This document shows positions 35,816 to 43,937 of a stretch of DNA of 64,000 nucleotides, piece by piece (within the stretch, counting starts at the first letter, position 1; every line of letters begins with the position of its first letter). Both the position numbers and the translations under genes were made by a program. The stretch is from an uncultured Pelagibacteraceae bacterium. GTDB taxonomy: Bacteria; Pseudomonadota; Alphaproteobacteria; Pelagibacterales; Pelagibacteraceae. The notes beneath the pieces are model-generated. The model was not told the origin of the DNA, did not search any database, and was given only the letters and a program-made list of their open reading frames with translations. The DNA is taken from NCBI GenBank assembly GCA_902566925.1, contig CACFKO010000002.1, forward strand, positions 68,052-132,051, read 5' to 3'.

Positions 35816-37102
35816 ATGAAAATTGCAGTTATTGGTTCGGGAATATCAGGTTTATCAGCAGCCTATTATTTATCAAAAAAAAATAAAGTAGATCTTTTTG
35901 AAAAAGAAGACCATTTTGGAGGGCATTCATATACTTACGAAATAAATGAAAATTATAAAAAAATACCAGTCGATCTTGGTTTTATTGTTTTTAATAAACT
36001 TACCTATCCAAATTTAATAAATTTTTTTAATGAATTAAAAGTTCCCTATGAAAAAAGCGATATGTCTTTTTCAGTTTCTGTAAAAAATTCGACAATTGAA
36101 TATGGCGGCACAGGTTTTAATGCGTTATTTGCGAGAAAAAATAATTTATTTAATTTTAATTTTATAAAAATGATATATGAAATTATATCTTTTTATAAAA
36201 CAGCACCAGTTTTACTAAAGAAAGATTTAAAAAATCTGACACTAGGAAATTATTTAGATAGTTCGAAACTTTCAAAATATTTTGTTAATTATCATATTAT
36301 TCCAATGGTAGCAGCAATTTGGTCAATGCCATTTTCAAAAGCTAGAGATATACCTTTCGAACTCTTTTTAAATTTTTTTAATAACCACGGGCTCTTTAAA
36401 TTAAAAAATAGACCACAGTGGTATACAGTTACAAATCGCAGTAAAGCCTATGTTTCAAAAGTTTTAGATAAAATTAGTGGAGACTATTTAAAAAATTACA
36501 AAATTGAAAAAATTATAAGAAGCGAAGATAACATTAGACTTTTTACACAAAACGATGGGGACCCAAAGGATTATGACCATGTTGTTTTATCTTGTCATGC
36601 AGATGAAAGTTTAAAACTTATTGAAAAACCAACAAATGAGGAAAAAAAAATTCTTGGGGAGTTTTCCTATATACCTAATACTGCGTATCTTCACAAAGAT
36701 ACAAATTTGATGCCAAATAAAAAAAATGCTTGGTCAAGTTGGAATTCAATTTCTAGAAAAGATTTGTCTAAAACATGCGTCACATATTGGCTTAATAAAC
36801 TTCAAAATTTAAATACCAAAGAGAATTATTTTTTGACGTTAAACCCTATATTTGAAATAAAAAAAAATAAAATAATTAAAAAAATAAATTTTACACACCC
36901 TTATTTAAATATAAAGAGTTTTAAAATGCAAAATAATTTAAGCAATCTTCAAGGACAAAATAGAACTTGGTTTTCCGGCAGTTATTTTGGTTATGGTTTT
37001 CACGAAGATGGATTAAAATCATCTTTAAAAATGTTAAAACAATTTGAGGGTAAAGATGGAGACTTGTATATACAAAGGCGTAGTTACGCATCGAAGATTT
37101 AA
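35816..37102 (+). CDS. NAD(P)/FAD-dependent oxidoreductase (COG2907-type, amine-oxidase fold)
   Basis: 428 residues. The dinucleotide-binding start IAVIGSGISGLSAAYYLS followed by FEKEDHFGGHSYTYE identifies the flavin fold; VDLGFIVFNKLTYPNL and the C-terminal WFSGSYFGYGFHEDGL are typical of the oxidoreductases that co-occur with DUF1365 and cyclopropane-synthase genes. In that conserved cluster these proteins act in modification of membrane fatty acids. The next gene begins 46 bases inside its 3' end. Confidence 0.82.
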   Translation: MKIAVIGSGISGLSAAYYLSKKNKVDLFEKEDHFGGHSYTYEINENYKKIPVDLGFIVFNKLTYPNLINFFNELKVPYEKSDMSFSVSVKNSTIEYGGTGFNALFARKNNLFNFNFIKMIYEIISFYKTAPVLLKKDLKNLTLGNYLDSSKLSKYFVNYHIIPMVAAIWSMPFSKARDIPFELFLNFFNNHGLFKLKNRPQWYTVTNRSKAYVSKVLDKISGDYLKNYKIEKIIRSEDNIRLFTQNDGDPKDYDHVVLSCHADESLKLIEKPTNEEKKILGEFSYIPNTAYLHKDTNLMPNKKNAWSSWNSISRKDLSKTCVTYWLNKLQNLNTKENYFLTLNPIFEIKKNKIIKKINFTHPYLNIKSFKMQNNLSNLQGQNRTWFSGSYFGYGFHEDGLKSSLKMLKQFEGKDGDLYIQRRSYASKI

Positions 37103-37817
37103 ACCGAAAAGGCATTTTTTTAATTATAAAACCTTTTCTATTTTTTTCGATTTAGATGAATTAAATGATTTAGAAAAAAAGATTTCAATATTTTCCCTTA
37201 ATAAATTTAATCTTTTTAGTTTCTACAACAGAGATCATGGAAATAGAGACGGCAGTGATATTAAAAAATGGGTCAAGAGTAATTTGAATAAATTTAATAT
37301 TAACTTTGAAGTATCAAAGATTAAACTTTTATGTTTTCCACGTATTTTTGGTTATGTATTTAATCCACTAAGCATTTTCTATTGTTACAATGAAAAATCT
37401 GAATTAAGAGCAATTCTTTATGAGGTAAAAAACACTTTTAATGAACAACATACATATATTTTTCAGGTAAAAAATAATTCTAAAATAATCACACAAAGTT
37501 GTAATAAAAAGTTTTATGTATCACCATTTATGGAAATGGAAACTTCTTACAATTTTAGACTATCTGAACCTAAAGAAACTTTAAGTGTTTTTATAAAACA
37601 GAAAGATATTGATGGAATGTTGCTTTCAGCTTGTCAAATAGGAAAAAAAGAGCAGATATCCACAAAACGTTTGTTGATTAATTTTTTAAAACATCCAATG
37701 ATGACAATTAAAATTATAATGGCGATACATTTTGAAGCATTAAGATTATGGAGGAAAGGAGTTAGATTGGTAAAAAGAGATACTAAAATAAAAAATAATC
37801 TTTCTTTAGAAAAATGA
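37056..37817 (+). CDS. DUF1365 family protein
   Basis: 253 residues. The start is placed at ATG 37056 (METCIYKGVVTHRRFKP) with GAGG just upstream; an in-frame TTG at 37044 would be less likely. HRRFKPKRHFFNYKTFSIFFDLDE, FNPLSIFYCYN and NTFNEQHTYIF are the conserved blocks of DUF1365. The molecular activity is not established; the family is linked by gene order to cyclopropane-type fatty acid modification. It overlaps genes on both sides. Confidence 0.83.
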   Translation: METCIYKGVVTHRRFKPKRHFFNYKTFSIFFDLDELNDLEKKISIFSLNKFNLFSFYNRDHGNRDGSDIKKWVKSNLNKFNINFEVSKIKLLCFPRIFGYVFNPLSIFYCYNEKSELRAILYEVKNTFNEQHTYIFQVKNNSKIITQSCNKKFYVSPFMEMETSYNFRLSEPKETLSVFIKQKDIDGMLLSACQIGKKEQISTKRLLINFLKHPMMTIKIIMAIHFEALRLWRKGVRLVKRDTKIKNNLSLEK

Positions 37818-39001
37818 TCTTCAATACATATAAAATCTCTGAAAATTTTGTATTTAAAAAACTTAAAACAATAAACAGCGGAAAACTTATATTACAAAAC
37901 TATAATGGTAAATCTTATATCTTTGGAGAGCCGAATAGTTCTTTGGAGGTTAAAATAAAAATTCATAACCCAAAATTTTATTTTAATATTATAAGAGGCG
38001 GTAGTAATGCGCTTGCAGAAAGTTATATAAAAAATGATTTTGAAACACCTAACTTGCCATCTCTTATTGAGCTTACAGCTAAAAATATTGAAGTTACACA
38101 CAAATTTTCTGGGATTTTAAATATGACGAGTCTTAACAATATTTTTAGAAATATATTTTTTTCAAATACTCGAAAAAAAAGTGTGGAATATATTTCCAAG
38201 CATTATGATTTAGGAAATGAATTTTTCTCAACATGGCTTGATAAAACTTTAACGTATTCTTGCGGAATATTTGAAAAACCTGAGCAAGATTTGGAAAAAG
38301 CACAAATCAATAAGTACAATAAGTTGATAGAGCTAATTAAACCTAAAACTGGTGATAAAATTTTAGAAATCGGATGTGGTTGGGGAGGTTTTGCTGAACA
38401 TCTAGCAAAAAATTATGACGTACAATTAGATTGTATTACTATTTCAAAGAAACAATTTGAATTTACCAAAAATAGGATAAATCGTTTAAAACTAAATAAT
38501 AAAGTAAAAGTTAAATTTCTTGATTACAGAGATCTTAAGGACAAATATGATGCAATAGCCTCAATCGAGATGATTGAAGCAGTTGGAGAAAAGCATTTAA
38601 ATAAATATTTTTCAACAATAAAAAATAATTTAAAACCAAATGGTGTAGGGGCTATTCAAGCAATTATAATTAAAGATGAATTATTTAATAGATACAGGAA
38701 GAACCAAGATTTCATTCAAAAATATATTTTTCCAGGAGGTTTTTTACCATCTCTACAATCAATAAAAGATTATTCTAAAAAAACTGGTTTAATAATCAAA
38801 GGCTATAATTCTTATGGACCACACTATTCTCAAACTTTAAGCAAGTGGAGACAAAATTTTACAGGTTCTTGGAATAATATTTCAAAACAGGGTTTTGACA
38901 GTTCTTTTAAAAAAATTTGGGATTTTTATTTTTCTTATTGCGAAGCTGGATTTAGGTCAAAGAATATTGATTTAATACAATTTTCAGTTAGGAATAAGTA
39001 A
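37814..39001 (+). CDS. cfa: cyclopropane-fatty-acyl-phospholipid synthase family methyltransferase
   Basis: 395 residues. The SAM-binding motif LEIGCGWGGFAEH (about residues 190-202) is preceded by HYDLGNEFFSTWLDKTLTYSCG, with the cysteine expected in the bicarbonate site, and followed by SIEMIEAVG and GPHYSQTLSKW. It methylates unsaturated phospholipid acyl chains in the membrane; the product could be a cyclopropane or, given the neighbours, a methyl-branched precursor. It overlaps the DUF1365 gene by four bases. Confidence 0.88.
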   Translation: MIFNTYKISENFVFKKLKTINSGKLILQNYNGKSYIFGEPNSSLEVKIKIHNPKFYFNIIRGGSNALAESYIKNDFETPNLPSLIELTAKNIEVTHKFSGILNMTSLNNIFRNIFFSNTRKKSVEYISKHYDLGNEFFSTWLDKTLTYSCGIFEKPEQDLEKAQINKYNKLIELIKPKTGDKILEIGCGWGGFAEHLAKNYDVQLDCITISKKQFEFTKNRINRLKLNNKVKVKFLDYRDLKDKYDAIASIEMIEAVGEKHLNKYFSTIKNNLKPNGVGAIQAIIIKDELFNRYRKNQDFIQKYIFPGGFLPSLQSIKDYSKKTGLIIKGYNSYGPHYSQTLSKWRQNFTGSWNNISKQGFDSSFKKIWDFYFSYCEAGFRSKNIDLIQFSVRNK

Positions 39002-39004
39002 AAT

Positions 39005-39529
39005 ATGAGATATATTTTAACATTATTTTTAACATTATTTTTAACAAATTGTGTGGCAGGAATGAAACCAGAAGATTTTAAAGACCAGGAACCAAAACTA
39101 ATCATAGAGGAATTTTTAAAAGGTAATGTTAAAGCTTACGGAGTGCTTCAGAATAGAGGCGGCAAAGTAACCAGACAATTTTCTGCAGATCTAAATGGTA
39201 AATGGGATGGAAATCTATTGATATTAGATGAGAAGTTTAATTGGTCCGATGGTGAAGTTCAAACAAGACAATGGAAGATAATTAAAAAAGGTGAGCATAA
39301 TTACGAAGGCACAGCAGCAGATGTAGTTGGTACAGCAAAGGGTTTTTCATACGGTTCTGCTTTTAAATTAGAATATGTCTTACTAGTCCCGGTAAAAGGA
39401 AAAGAAATTAAAATAACATTCGACGATTGGATTTTTAAACAAAGTGATACTGTTGCTATCAATAGAGCTAAAATGACAAAATTCGGTATTAAAGTCGCAG
39501 AATTAACTGTCGTGTTTATTAAAAATTAA
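39005..39529 (+). CDS. DUF3833 family lipoprotein
   Basis: 174 residues. A short hydrophobic leader ends in a lipobox-like LTNC, so the mature N-terminal cysteine (about residue 16) is probably lipidated. VLQNRGGKVTRQFSADLNGKWDG and the later YEGTAADVVGTAKG are DUF3833 hallmarks. The function is unknown; the family consistently neighbours cyclopropane-type synthase genes. Its stop shares the palindrome TTAA with the converging SDR gene. Confidence 0.82.
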   Translation: MRYILTLFLTLFLTNCVAGMKPEDFKDQEPKLIIEEFLKGNVKAYGVLQNRGGKVTRQFSADLNGKWDGNLLILDEKFNWSDGEVQTRQWKIIKKGEHNYEGTAADVVGTAKGFSYGSAFKLEYVLLVPVKGKEIKITFDDWIFKQSDTVAINRAKMTKFGIKVAELTVVFIKN

Positions 39530-40278
39530 CGATTTACAAATTTATTAATCAAAAAATTATAAATTTTATTTGGTAGAATTTGAAAAACCTTATAAATAAA
39601 AGCTATTTGAGGAGGAAATATTATTTCAAAAGATTTCTTATTAATTAATCCTTCATAAATTTTATCAGCTGCATAATTTGTATCTTTTAAAAAAGGCATT
39701 TTAAATTCATTCTTATCTGTTAAAGCTGTTTTGATAAATCCTGGAGATATTAGGGATACTCTCACATTAAATTTTTTAAAATCGAAATAAATTCCTTGGG
39801 TAAAATTATTTAAAGATGCTTTTGAGGCAGTATAACCCGATGATTTGGGTAAACCTCTATACCCCACCGGTGAAGAAACAATTGAAATATGTCCTTTTTT
39901 TTTATTTTCAAAATACTCCTGAACTGCTTTTACACACCCAACTACACCTAAAAAATTAACTTCCATTACTGATTTTACGTTTTCTACACTAAGTCCCTTT
40001 TCTGACTTTCTTTCGTACGTACCAGAACTAAAAATACAAAGATCTATATCATTAAAATCTTTTAATATTTTATTAAAAGTTTCTTGAGTTTTATTAGGAT
40101 CAGTTACATCTAATGGATAAGCAAAAATATTCTCATTTTTGGACATTTCATTTAAAATTTCAACTCTTCTAGCTGAAATTGCAACTCTCCAATTTTCTTT
40201 AGCAAATTTTTCAGCAACTGCTTTCCCAATACCACTGCTTGCCCCTGTAACCCAAACTTTTTTCTGGTTTTCACTCAT
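39526..40278 (-). CDS. short-chain dehydrogenase/reductase
   Basis: 250 residues. The cofactor loop TGASSGIGKAVAE, the R-rich strand AISARR suggesting NADP, the VTDPNK region, the structural SSG, and the catalytic S-Y-K set (SIVSSPVGYRGLPKSSGYTASKAS) are visible. The substrate is unknown. Although on the opposite strand it belongs, by gene neighbourhood, to the lipid-modification cluster, in which an SDR usually occurs. It lies 21 bp from the divergent tspO start. Confidence 0.85.
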   Translation of the reverse strand: MSENQKKVWVTGASSGIGKAVAEKFAKENWRVAISARRVEILNEMSKNENIFAYPLDVTDPNKTQETFNKILKDFNDIDLCIFSSGTYERKSEKGLSVENVKSVMEVNFLGVVGCVKAVQEYFENKKKGHISIVSSPVGYRGLPKSSGYTASKASLNNFTQGIYFDFKKFNVRVSLISPGFIKTALTDKNEFKMPFLKDTNYAADKIYEGLINKKSFEIIFPPQIAFIYKVFQILPNKIYNFLINKFVNR

Positions 40279-40299
40279 AATAAATTATATCTCATACTT

Positions 40300-40764
40300 A
40301 TGTTAAATAATAAATATCTATCTTTCATAATAATAGTTTTAATTACATTTTCAGCTTCTGCAATAGGAGGAGTTGTAACATCGATTTATAAAGAACCTTG
40401 GTATTCACAAATAATTCAGCCTTCTTTTAGTCCGCCATCATCAGTTTTTGGACCTGTTTGGACAACCCTGTATATTTTAATGTCCATTGCAATTTGGTTA
40501 CACTGGATTTCTAACAAAGATAAAAATAGTGTTAAAATTTATTTTGTACATATATTTTTTAACGGAACGTGGAGTATTGTATTTTTTGGTTTTCATCAGA
40601 TTTCATTAGCCTTACTGAATTTACTGATAATCTTATTTTTTATTATTTGGTTAATGAGGATTTATTATAGCAATAACAAATTTAGTTTTTTACTAATGAT
40701 ACCTTATTTGCTATGGTCAAGTTATGCTTTAATACTTAATGCAAGTATACTTTATTTAAATTAA
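40300..40764 (+). CDS. tspO: TspO/MBR family protein
   Basis: 154 residues with five membrane segments. IGGVVTSIYKEPWYSQIIQPSFSPPS, FGPVWTTLYILMSIAIW and the tryptophan-rich middle (FFNGTWSIVFFGFH) identify TspO, the tryptophan-rich sensory protein. It binds porphyrins and is tied to light and oxygen responses in Rhodobacter. Its location beside a putative membrane-lipid stress cluster is in line with that role, but this is inference. Confidence 0.88.
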   Translation: MLNNKYLSFIIIVLITFSASAIGGVVTSIYKEPWYSQIIQPSFSPPSSVFGPVWTTLYILMSIAIWLHWISNKDKNSVKIYFVHIFFNGTWSIVFFGFHQISLALLNLLIILFFIIWLMRIYYSNNKFSFLLMIPYLLWSSYALILNASILYLN

Positions 40765-40766
40765 TT

Positions 40767-41870
40767 ATGGATGATATTGTAATAATTGGTGGAGGAATAA
40801 TTGGTACCGCTTCAGCTTACTTTTTATCTAAAGAAGGAAGAAAAGTAAAAGTTATAGAACAAGATCCCACATATAAAAAAGCATCTTTTCCATTATCTTT
40901 GGGGGGTTTTAGAAGGCAATTTTTCCAAAAAGAAAATATTTTATTAGGAAAATTTGCAAGAGATTTTATTTTTCAAGTTCCAGAATTATTAAAAACTAAG
41001 AAAAATCCAAATCCTACAACAAGTGTTGTGCCAAATGGATATTTATTCCTTTTCGGTCCAGATCACGCGCCTGAACAATATGAGGCACTTAAAAATCATA
41101 AGGAATGCGAGGCTGGAACTAAAAATATAAAAGGGACAGAATTAAAAAAGAAGTTTCCATATGTAAATGATCAAGGAATTGAAACAGTCACCTATACCGA
41201 TGATAAAAAAGAAGGATGGATCGACCCTTATTTATTTCATGGCGCACTTAAAAACAAAGCCTCTGAACTTGGTGCAGAGTTTATTAAAGGAGAAATCAAA
41301 GATATTTCTGAACTTAATTCTAATATTATAATTTGTGCTGTAGGTTATAATACTAATAATCTTCTAAAAGATGTTCCTGTAGTCCCACAGAAACACACAG
41401 TTTTTAGAGTAAGTTGTCCAAAACATATACCCGAAATGCCACTTACTTCAGATTTTACAACAGGTGTTTATTGGCGTCCTGAGGGAAAAGAGTATTTAGC
41501 AGGTTCTCCTATTTCAACATTTAACGCAAAAGATCTTGAACCTGACTGGGATCATTTTGAAAACTTAGTTTGGCCAGCATTAGCGAAGAGAGTTCCTATC
41601 TTTGAAAAGTTAAAATTAACTGGGGGATGGGCCGGTTATTATGATTGCAATAAATTAGATAATAATGCTGTGGTTGGGAAACATCCAAAATATAAAAATC
41701 TTTATTTAGCATCAGGTTTTACCGGGAGAGGATTGATGCAAGCACCAGGCATTGGTAGAGCTTTAACAGAATTGATTATTACTGGTTCATACCAATCTAT
41801 TGATTTAAGTGCTTTAAGTGTTAATAGAGTTTTAGAAAACAAAAAAAGTCCAGAACCTTATGTTCTTTAA
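40767..41870 (+). CDS. FAD-dependent oxidoreductase (DAO family)
   Basis: 367 residues. IVIIGGGIIGTASAYFLSKEG is the FAD-binding loop. SLGGFRRQFF, GWIDPYLFHGAL and the C-terminal LYLASGFTGRGLMQAPGIGRALTELI place it in the D-amino acid oxidase / sarcosine-dehydrogenase / FOXRED1-like group. The substrate, probably an amino or imino acid, is unknown. ATG follows tspO by two bases and its stop abuts the Yip1-like gene. Confidence 0.8.
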   Translation: MDDIVIIGGGIIGTASAYFLSKEGRKVKVIEQDPTYKKASFPLSLGGFRRQFFQKENILLGKFARDFIFQVPELLKTKKNPNPTTSVVPNGYLFLFGPDHAPEQYEALKNHKECEAGTKNIKGTELKKKFPYVNDQGIETVTYTDDKKEGWIDPYLFHGALKNKASELGAEFIKGEIKDISELNSNIIICAVGYNTNNLLKDVPVVPQKHTVFRVSCPKHIPEMPLTSDFTTGVYWRPEGKEYLAGSPISTFNAKDLEPDWDHFENLVWPALAKRVPIFEKLKLTGGWAGYYDCNKLDNNAVVGKHPKYKNLYLASGFTGRGLMQAPGIGRALTELIITGSYQSIDLSALSVNRVLENKKSPEPYVL

Positions 41871-42386
41871 ATGAAAAAAAACTTTTTAAATAGAATTTAT
41901 AGGGCAATTAAAATAGATCCAGAACTATATGAAGAGGTAGAGCACGATAAATCAGCAACTATACAAGCTGCTTCAGTAGTTGTTTTATCAAGTTTAGCTG
42001 CTGGAGTGGGGGCAATACATCTAGGAGCATCTAATTTTCTTTTAGGACCACTTATATCCTTAGCTAGCTGGTATTTCTGGGCTTTCTTAATATACATTGT
42101 TGGTACAAAATTATTTCCAGACAAACAAACAAAGAGTGATCATGGAGAATTATTAAGAACCATTGGTTTTTCAAGTGCACCTGGGTTAATTAGGGTTTTT
42201 GGTTTTACACCCGAGTTAATGACAGTAACCTTTATTGGCTCATCTTTTTGGATGCTTGCATGTATGGTAGTTGGAGTTAGGCAAGCATTAGACTATAAAA
42301 GTTTATGGAAAGCTTTTGGTGTAGTGGTAGTTTGTTGGCTTATTCAAGCTTTTTTACTTTTCTTAATTCTTATAATTTTTAGATAG
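41871..42386 (+). CDS. Yip1 domain family membrane protein
   Basis: 171 residues with five hydrophobic segments after a short soluble N terminus (DPELYEEVEHDKSA). The LLRTIGFSSAPGLIRVFGF region and general layout fit the bacterial YIP1-domain family; function unknown. It starts right at the stop of the FAD oxidoreductase. Its last eight bases overlap the end of the tiny converging gene at 42379. Confidence 0.65.
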   Translation: MKKNFLNRIYRAIKIDPELYEEVEHDKSATIQAASVVVLSSLAAGVGAIHLGASNFLLGPLISLASWYFWAFLIYIVGTKLFPDKQTKSDHGELLRTIGFSSAPGLIRVFGFTPELMTVTFIGSSFWMLACMVVGVRQALDYKSLWKAFGVVVVCWLIQAFLLFLILIIFR

Positions 42387-42516
42387 GAAATAAAGTTTTA
42401 GATAATTTACAACTATTACAAATTTTATAGCCATGCATTACTAAATTTTGCGTTACACTTTCTTCTTGTTTCTTGCATTCTTCACAAACTTCATTTAATT
42501 CTTTTTCTTTTTGCAT
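42379..42516 (-). CDS. 45-residue CxxC zinc-ribbon-like protein
   Basis: This small open frame encodes 45 residues beginning MQKEKELNEV and containing CEEC (residues 11-14) and CNSC (residues 33-36), a spacing that suits a structural zinc ribbon or rubredoxin-like knuckle. Its ATG lies one base after the hisI stop, so it is read from the hisI transcript. Its stop overlaps the Yip1-like gene by eight bases, tail to tail. The tight packing and paired CxxC argue it is real; no function can be assigned from the sequence. Confidence 0.65.
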   Translation of the reverse strand: MQKEKELNEVCEECKKQEESVTQNLVMHGYKICNSCKLSKTLFPI

Positions 42517-42517
42517 C

Positions 42518-42985
42518 TTAAACTTTTGTAGGGTTTGGTTTACCTTTATAAACTATTTTAGGATCGAATTTCTTTTTTTTATCTTTAAATTCCATTTCTA
42601 TTTTTTCAGTTTTTTCAATTTTTCCAAGCGGAACACTCCTATAAAAACAAGATTTATACCCAACATGACAACTAGCGCCATCCCCAATGTCTACACTCAT
42701 CCAAATAGAGTCCTGATCATCATCAACTCTAATTTCAATAACTTTTTGAGCAAAACCACTTGTTTCACCTTTATGCCAAACTTCTTTTCTTGATCTGCTC
42801 CAATAATAAGCTTCCTTAGTTTCAATAGTTTTTTTTAAAGCTTCAGAATTCATATACCCATGCATTAAAACTTCACCAGTCTTATAATCAGTAGTTATAA
42901 CCGGAATGAGACCGTCATTATCAAACTTAGGAGATAGCAATTTCCCCTCTTCTATAGCAGCGACATTTTCTCTTTTTTTAAACAT
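42518..42985 (-). CDS. hisI: phosphoribosyl-AMP cyclohydrolase
   Basis: 155 residues of the stand-alone HisI type with no fused HisE. The SRKEVWHKGETSG stretch, metal-binding DDDQDSIWMSVD, and the cysteines of ASCHVGYKSCFYR are diagnostic. It opens the purine ring of phosphoribosyl-AMP in histidine synthesis using zinc. A C-terminal charged tail (about 25 residues) extends past the core. It precedes the zinc-ribbon-like small gene and diverges from folE. Confidence 0.94.
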   Translation of the reverse strand: MFKKRENVAAIEEGKLLSPKFDNDGLIPVITTDYKTGEVLMHGYMNSEALKKTIETKEAYYWSRSRKEVWHKGETSGFAQKVIEIRVDDDQDSIWMSVDIGDGASCHVGYKSCFYRSVPLGKIEKTEKIEMEFKDKKKKFDPKIVYKGKPNPTKV

Positions 42986-43061
42986 TTGGTTAAATTAAAG
43001 AAAAAGTAGTAGAATAGCAATTTGCAATAACAATATTTATTGTATAAGTAAGGTTAAAAAT

Positions 43062-43676
43062 ATGAAAATTGTTAAAAACTTAGATAAAGTTGAAAGAAAA
43101 ATATCAAAAGTATCTGACAAAGAGGCAGAAGGTGCTATCAGAACTATATTGGAATGGATCGGGGAAAATCCTAATAGAGAAGGTTTGATCGAAACTCCAC
43201 GAAGAGTAGTGAAAGCGTTTAAAGAATATTTTAAGGGATACACCCAAGATCCTTCATCTGAACTAAGAAAAACTTTCGGAGATGTTGAGGGTTATGATGA
43301 CATGGTTTTGCAAAAAAATATTTCTGTTTCAAGTCATTGTGAACATCACATGGCACCAATAATTGGTGTCGCACATGTAGCATACTTACCAAACAAAAGA
43401 ATTGTTGGTTTAAGCAAAATCGCAAGAACTGTTGAGATTTTTTCTAAAAGATTACAAACCCAAGAAAGATTAACAATGCAAATTGCTAATGCTCTCTCTA
43501 AGGGTTTGGATGCCTATGGTGTTGCAGTTACAATCGATTCCACTCATCAATGTATGACCATGAGAGGGATTAAAAAAGAAAAGGCTACGACAGTTACTAA
43601 TTATTTTACAGGAAAGTTTAAAGAAGATCTAAGTTTTCAAAACAGATTTTTGAGATATATTTCGGATAAAAACTAG
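43062..43676 (+). CDS. folE: GTP cyclohydrolase I
   Basis: 204 residues. The zinc ligands are in VSSHCEHHMAPI (C93, H96) and in HQCMTMRG further on. RNREGLIETPRRV-like NREGLIETPRRVVKAF and KIARTVEIFSKRLQTQERLT are conserved. It makes dihydroneopterin triphosphate, the first step to folate or queuosine. It is divergent from hisI across 76 bp and shares the stop palindrome CTAG with the converging small membrane gene. Confidence 0.95.
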   Translation: MKIVKNLDKVERKISKVSDKEAEGAIRTILEWIGENPNREGLIETPRRVVKAFKEYFKGYTQDPSSELRKTFGDVEGYDDMVLQKNISVSSHCEHHMAPIIGVAHVAYLPNKRIVGLSKIARTVEIFSKRLQTQERLTMQIANALSKGLDAYGVAVTIDSTHQCMTMRGIKKEKATTVTNYFTGKFKEDLSFQNRFLRYISDKN

Positions 43677-43870
43677 TCTTCTTCTCTCCAATTGTCTATG
43701 TACAATTTGTAACAAGCAAAAGACACAGCTACTATTCCGTAACAAAAAGTAAAAAGAAGACCGTCCTTTTTTCCAAGAAAATACCAGCTGATTTGGAAAA
43801 CAAAAATTGGAGATACTAAAATTATTAAAATAATGCTTAATCTTATATAATAAGGAATTTTACGTTTCAT
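43673..43870 (-). CDS. small two-segment membrane protein
   Basis: 65 residues: a basic start (MKRKIPYYIR), one hydrophobic segment at about 10-32, a short KKDG turn, a second segment at about 36-56, and an acidic end. I do not recognise the family. Its stop codon overlaps that of folE in the palindrome CTAG, and its start lies 67 bp from the divergent acuI gene. It is probably a genuine gene given its packing and composition. Confidence 0.6.
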   Translation of the reverse strand: MKRKIPYYIRLSIILIILVSPIFVFQISWYFLGKKDGLLFTFCYGIVAVSFACYKLYIDNWREED

Positions 43871-43937
43871 AACAAAATATACGATTTTTAAAAAAATAAT
43901 TGTTATATTAATTTGTCACATGTAAGATGATAGTAAT

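Noticed and set aside
40767..41870. L-2-hydroxyglutarate oxidase (LhgO) as partner of GlaH
   Set aside because: The FAD loop fits any DAO-fold enzyme; the sequence after it (SLGGFRRQFF, GWIDPYLFHGAL) resembles sarcosine/FOXRED1-type proteins rather than LhgO, and the gene is 37 kb from glaH.
42473..42793. 106-codon plus-strand frame opposite hisI
   Set aside because: It is a phenylalanine-rich shadow of the clearly conserved hisI gene on the other strand, with no family features of its own.
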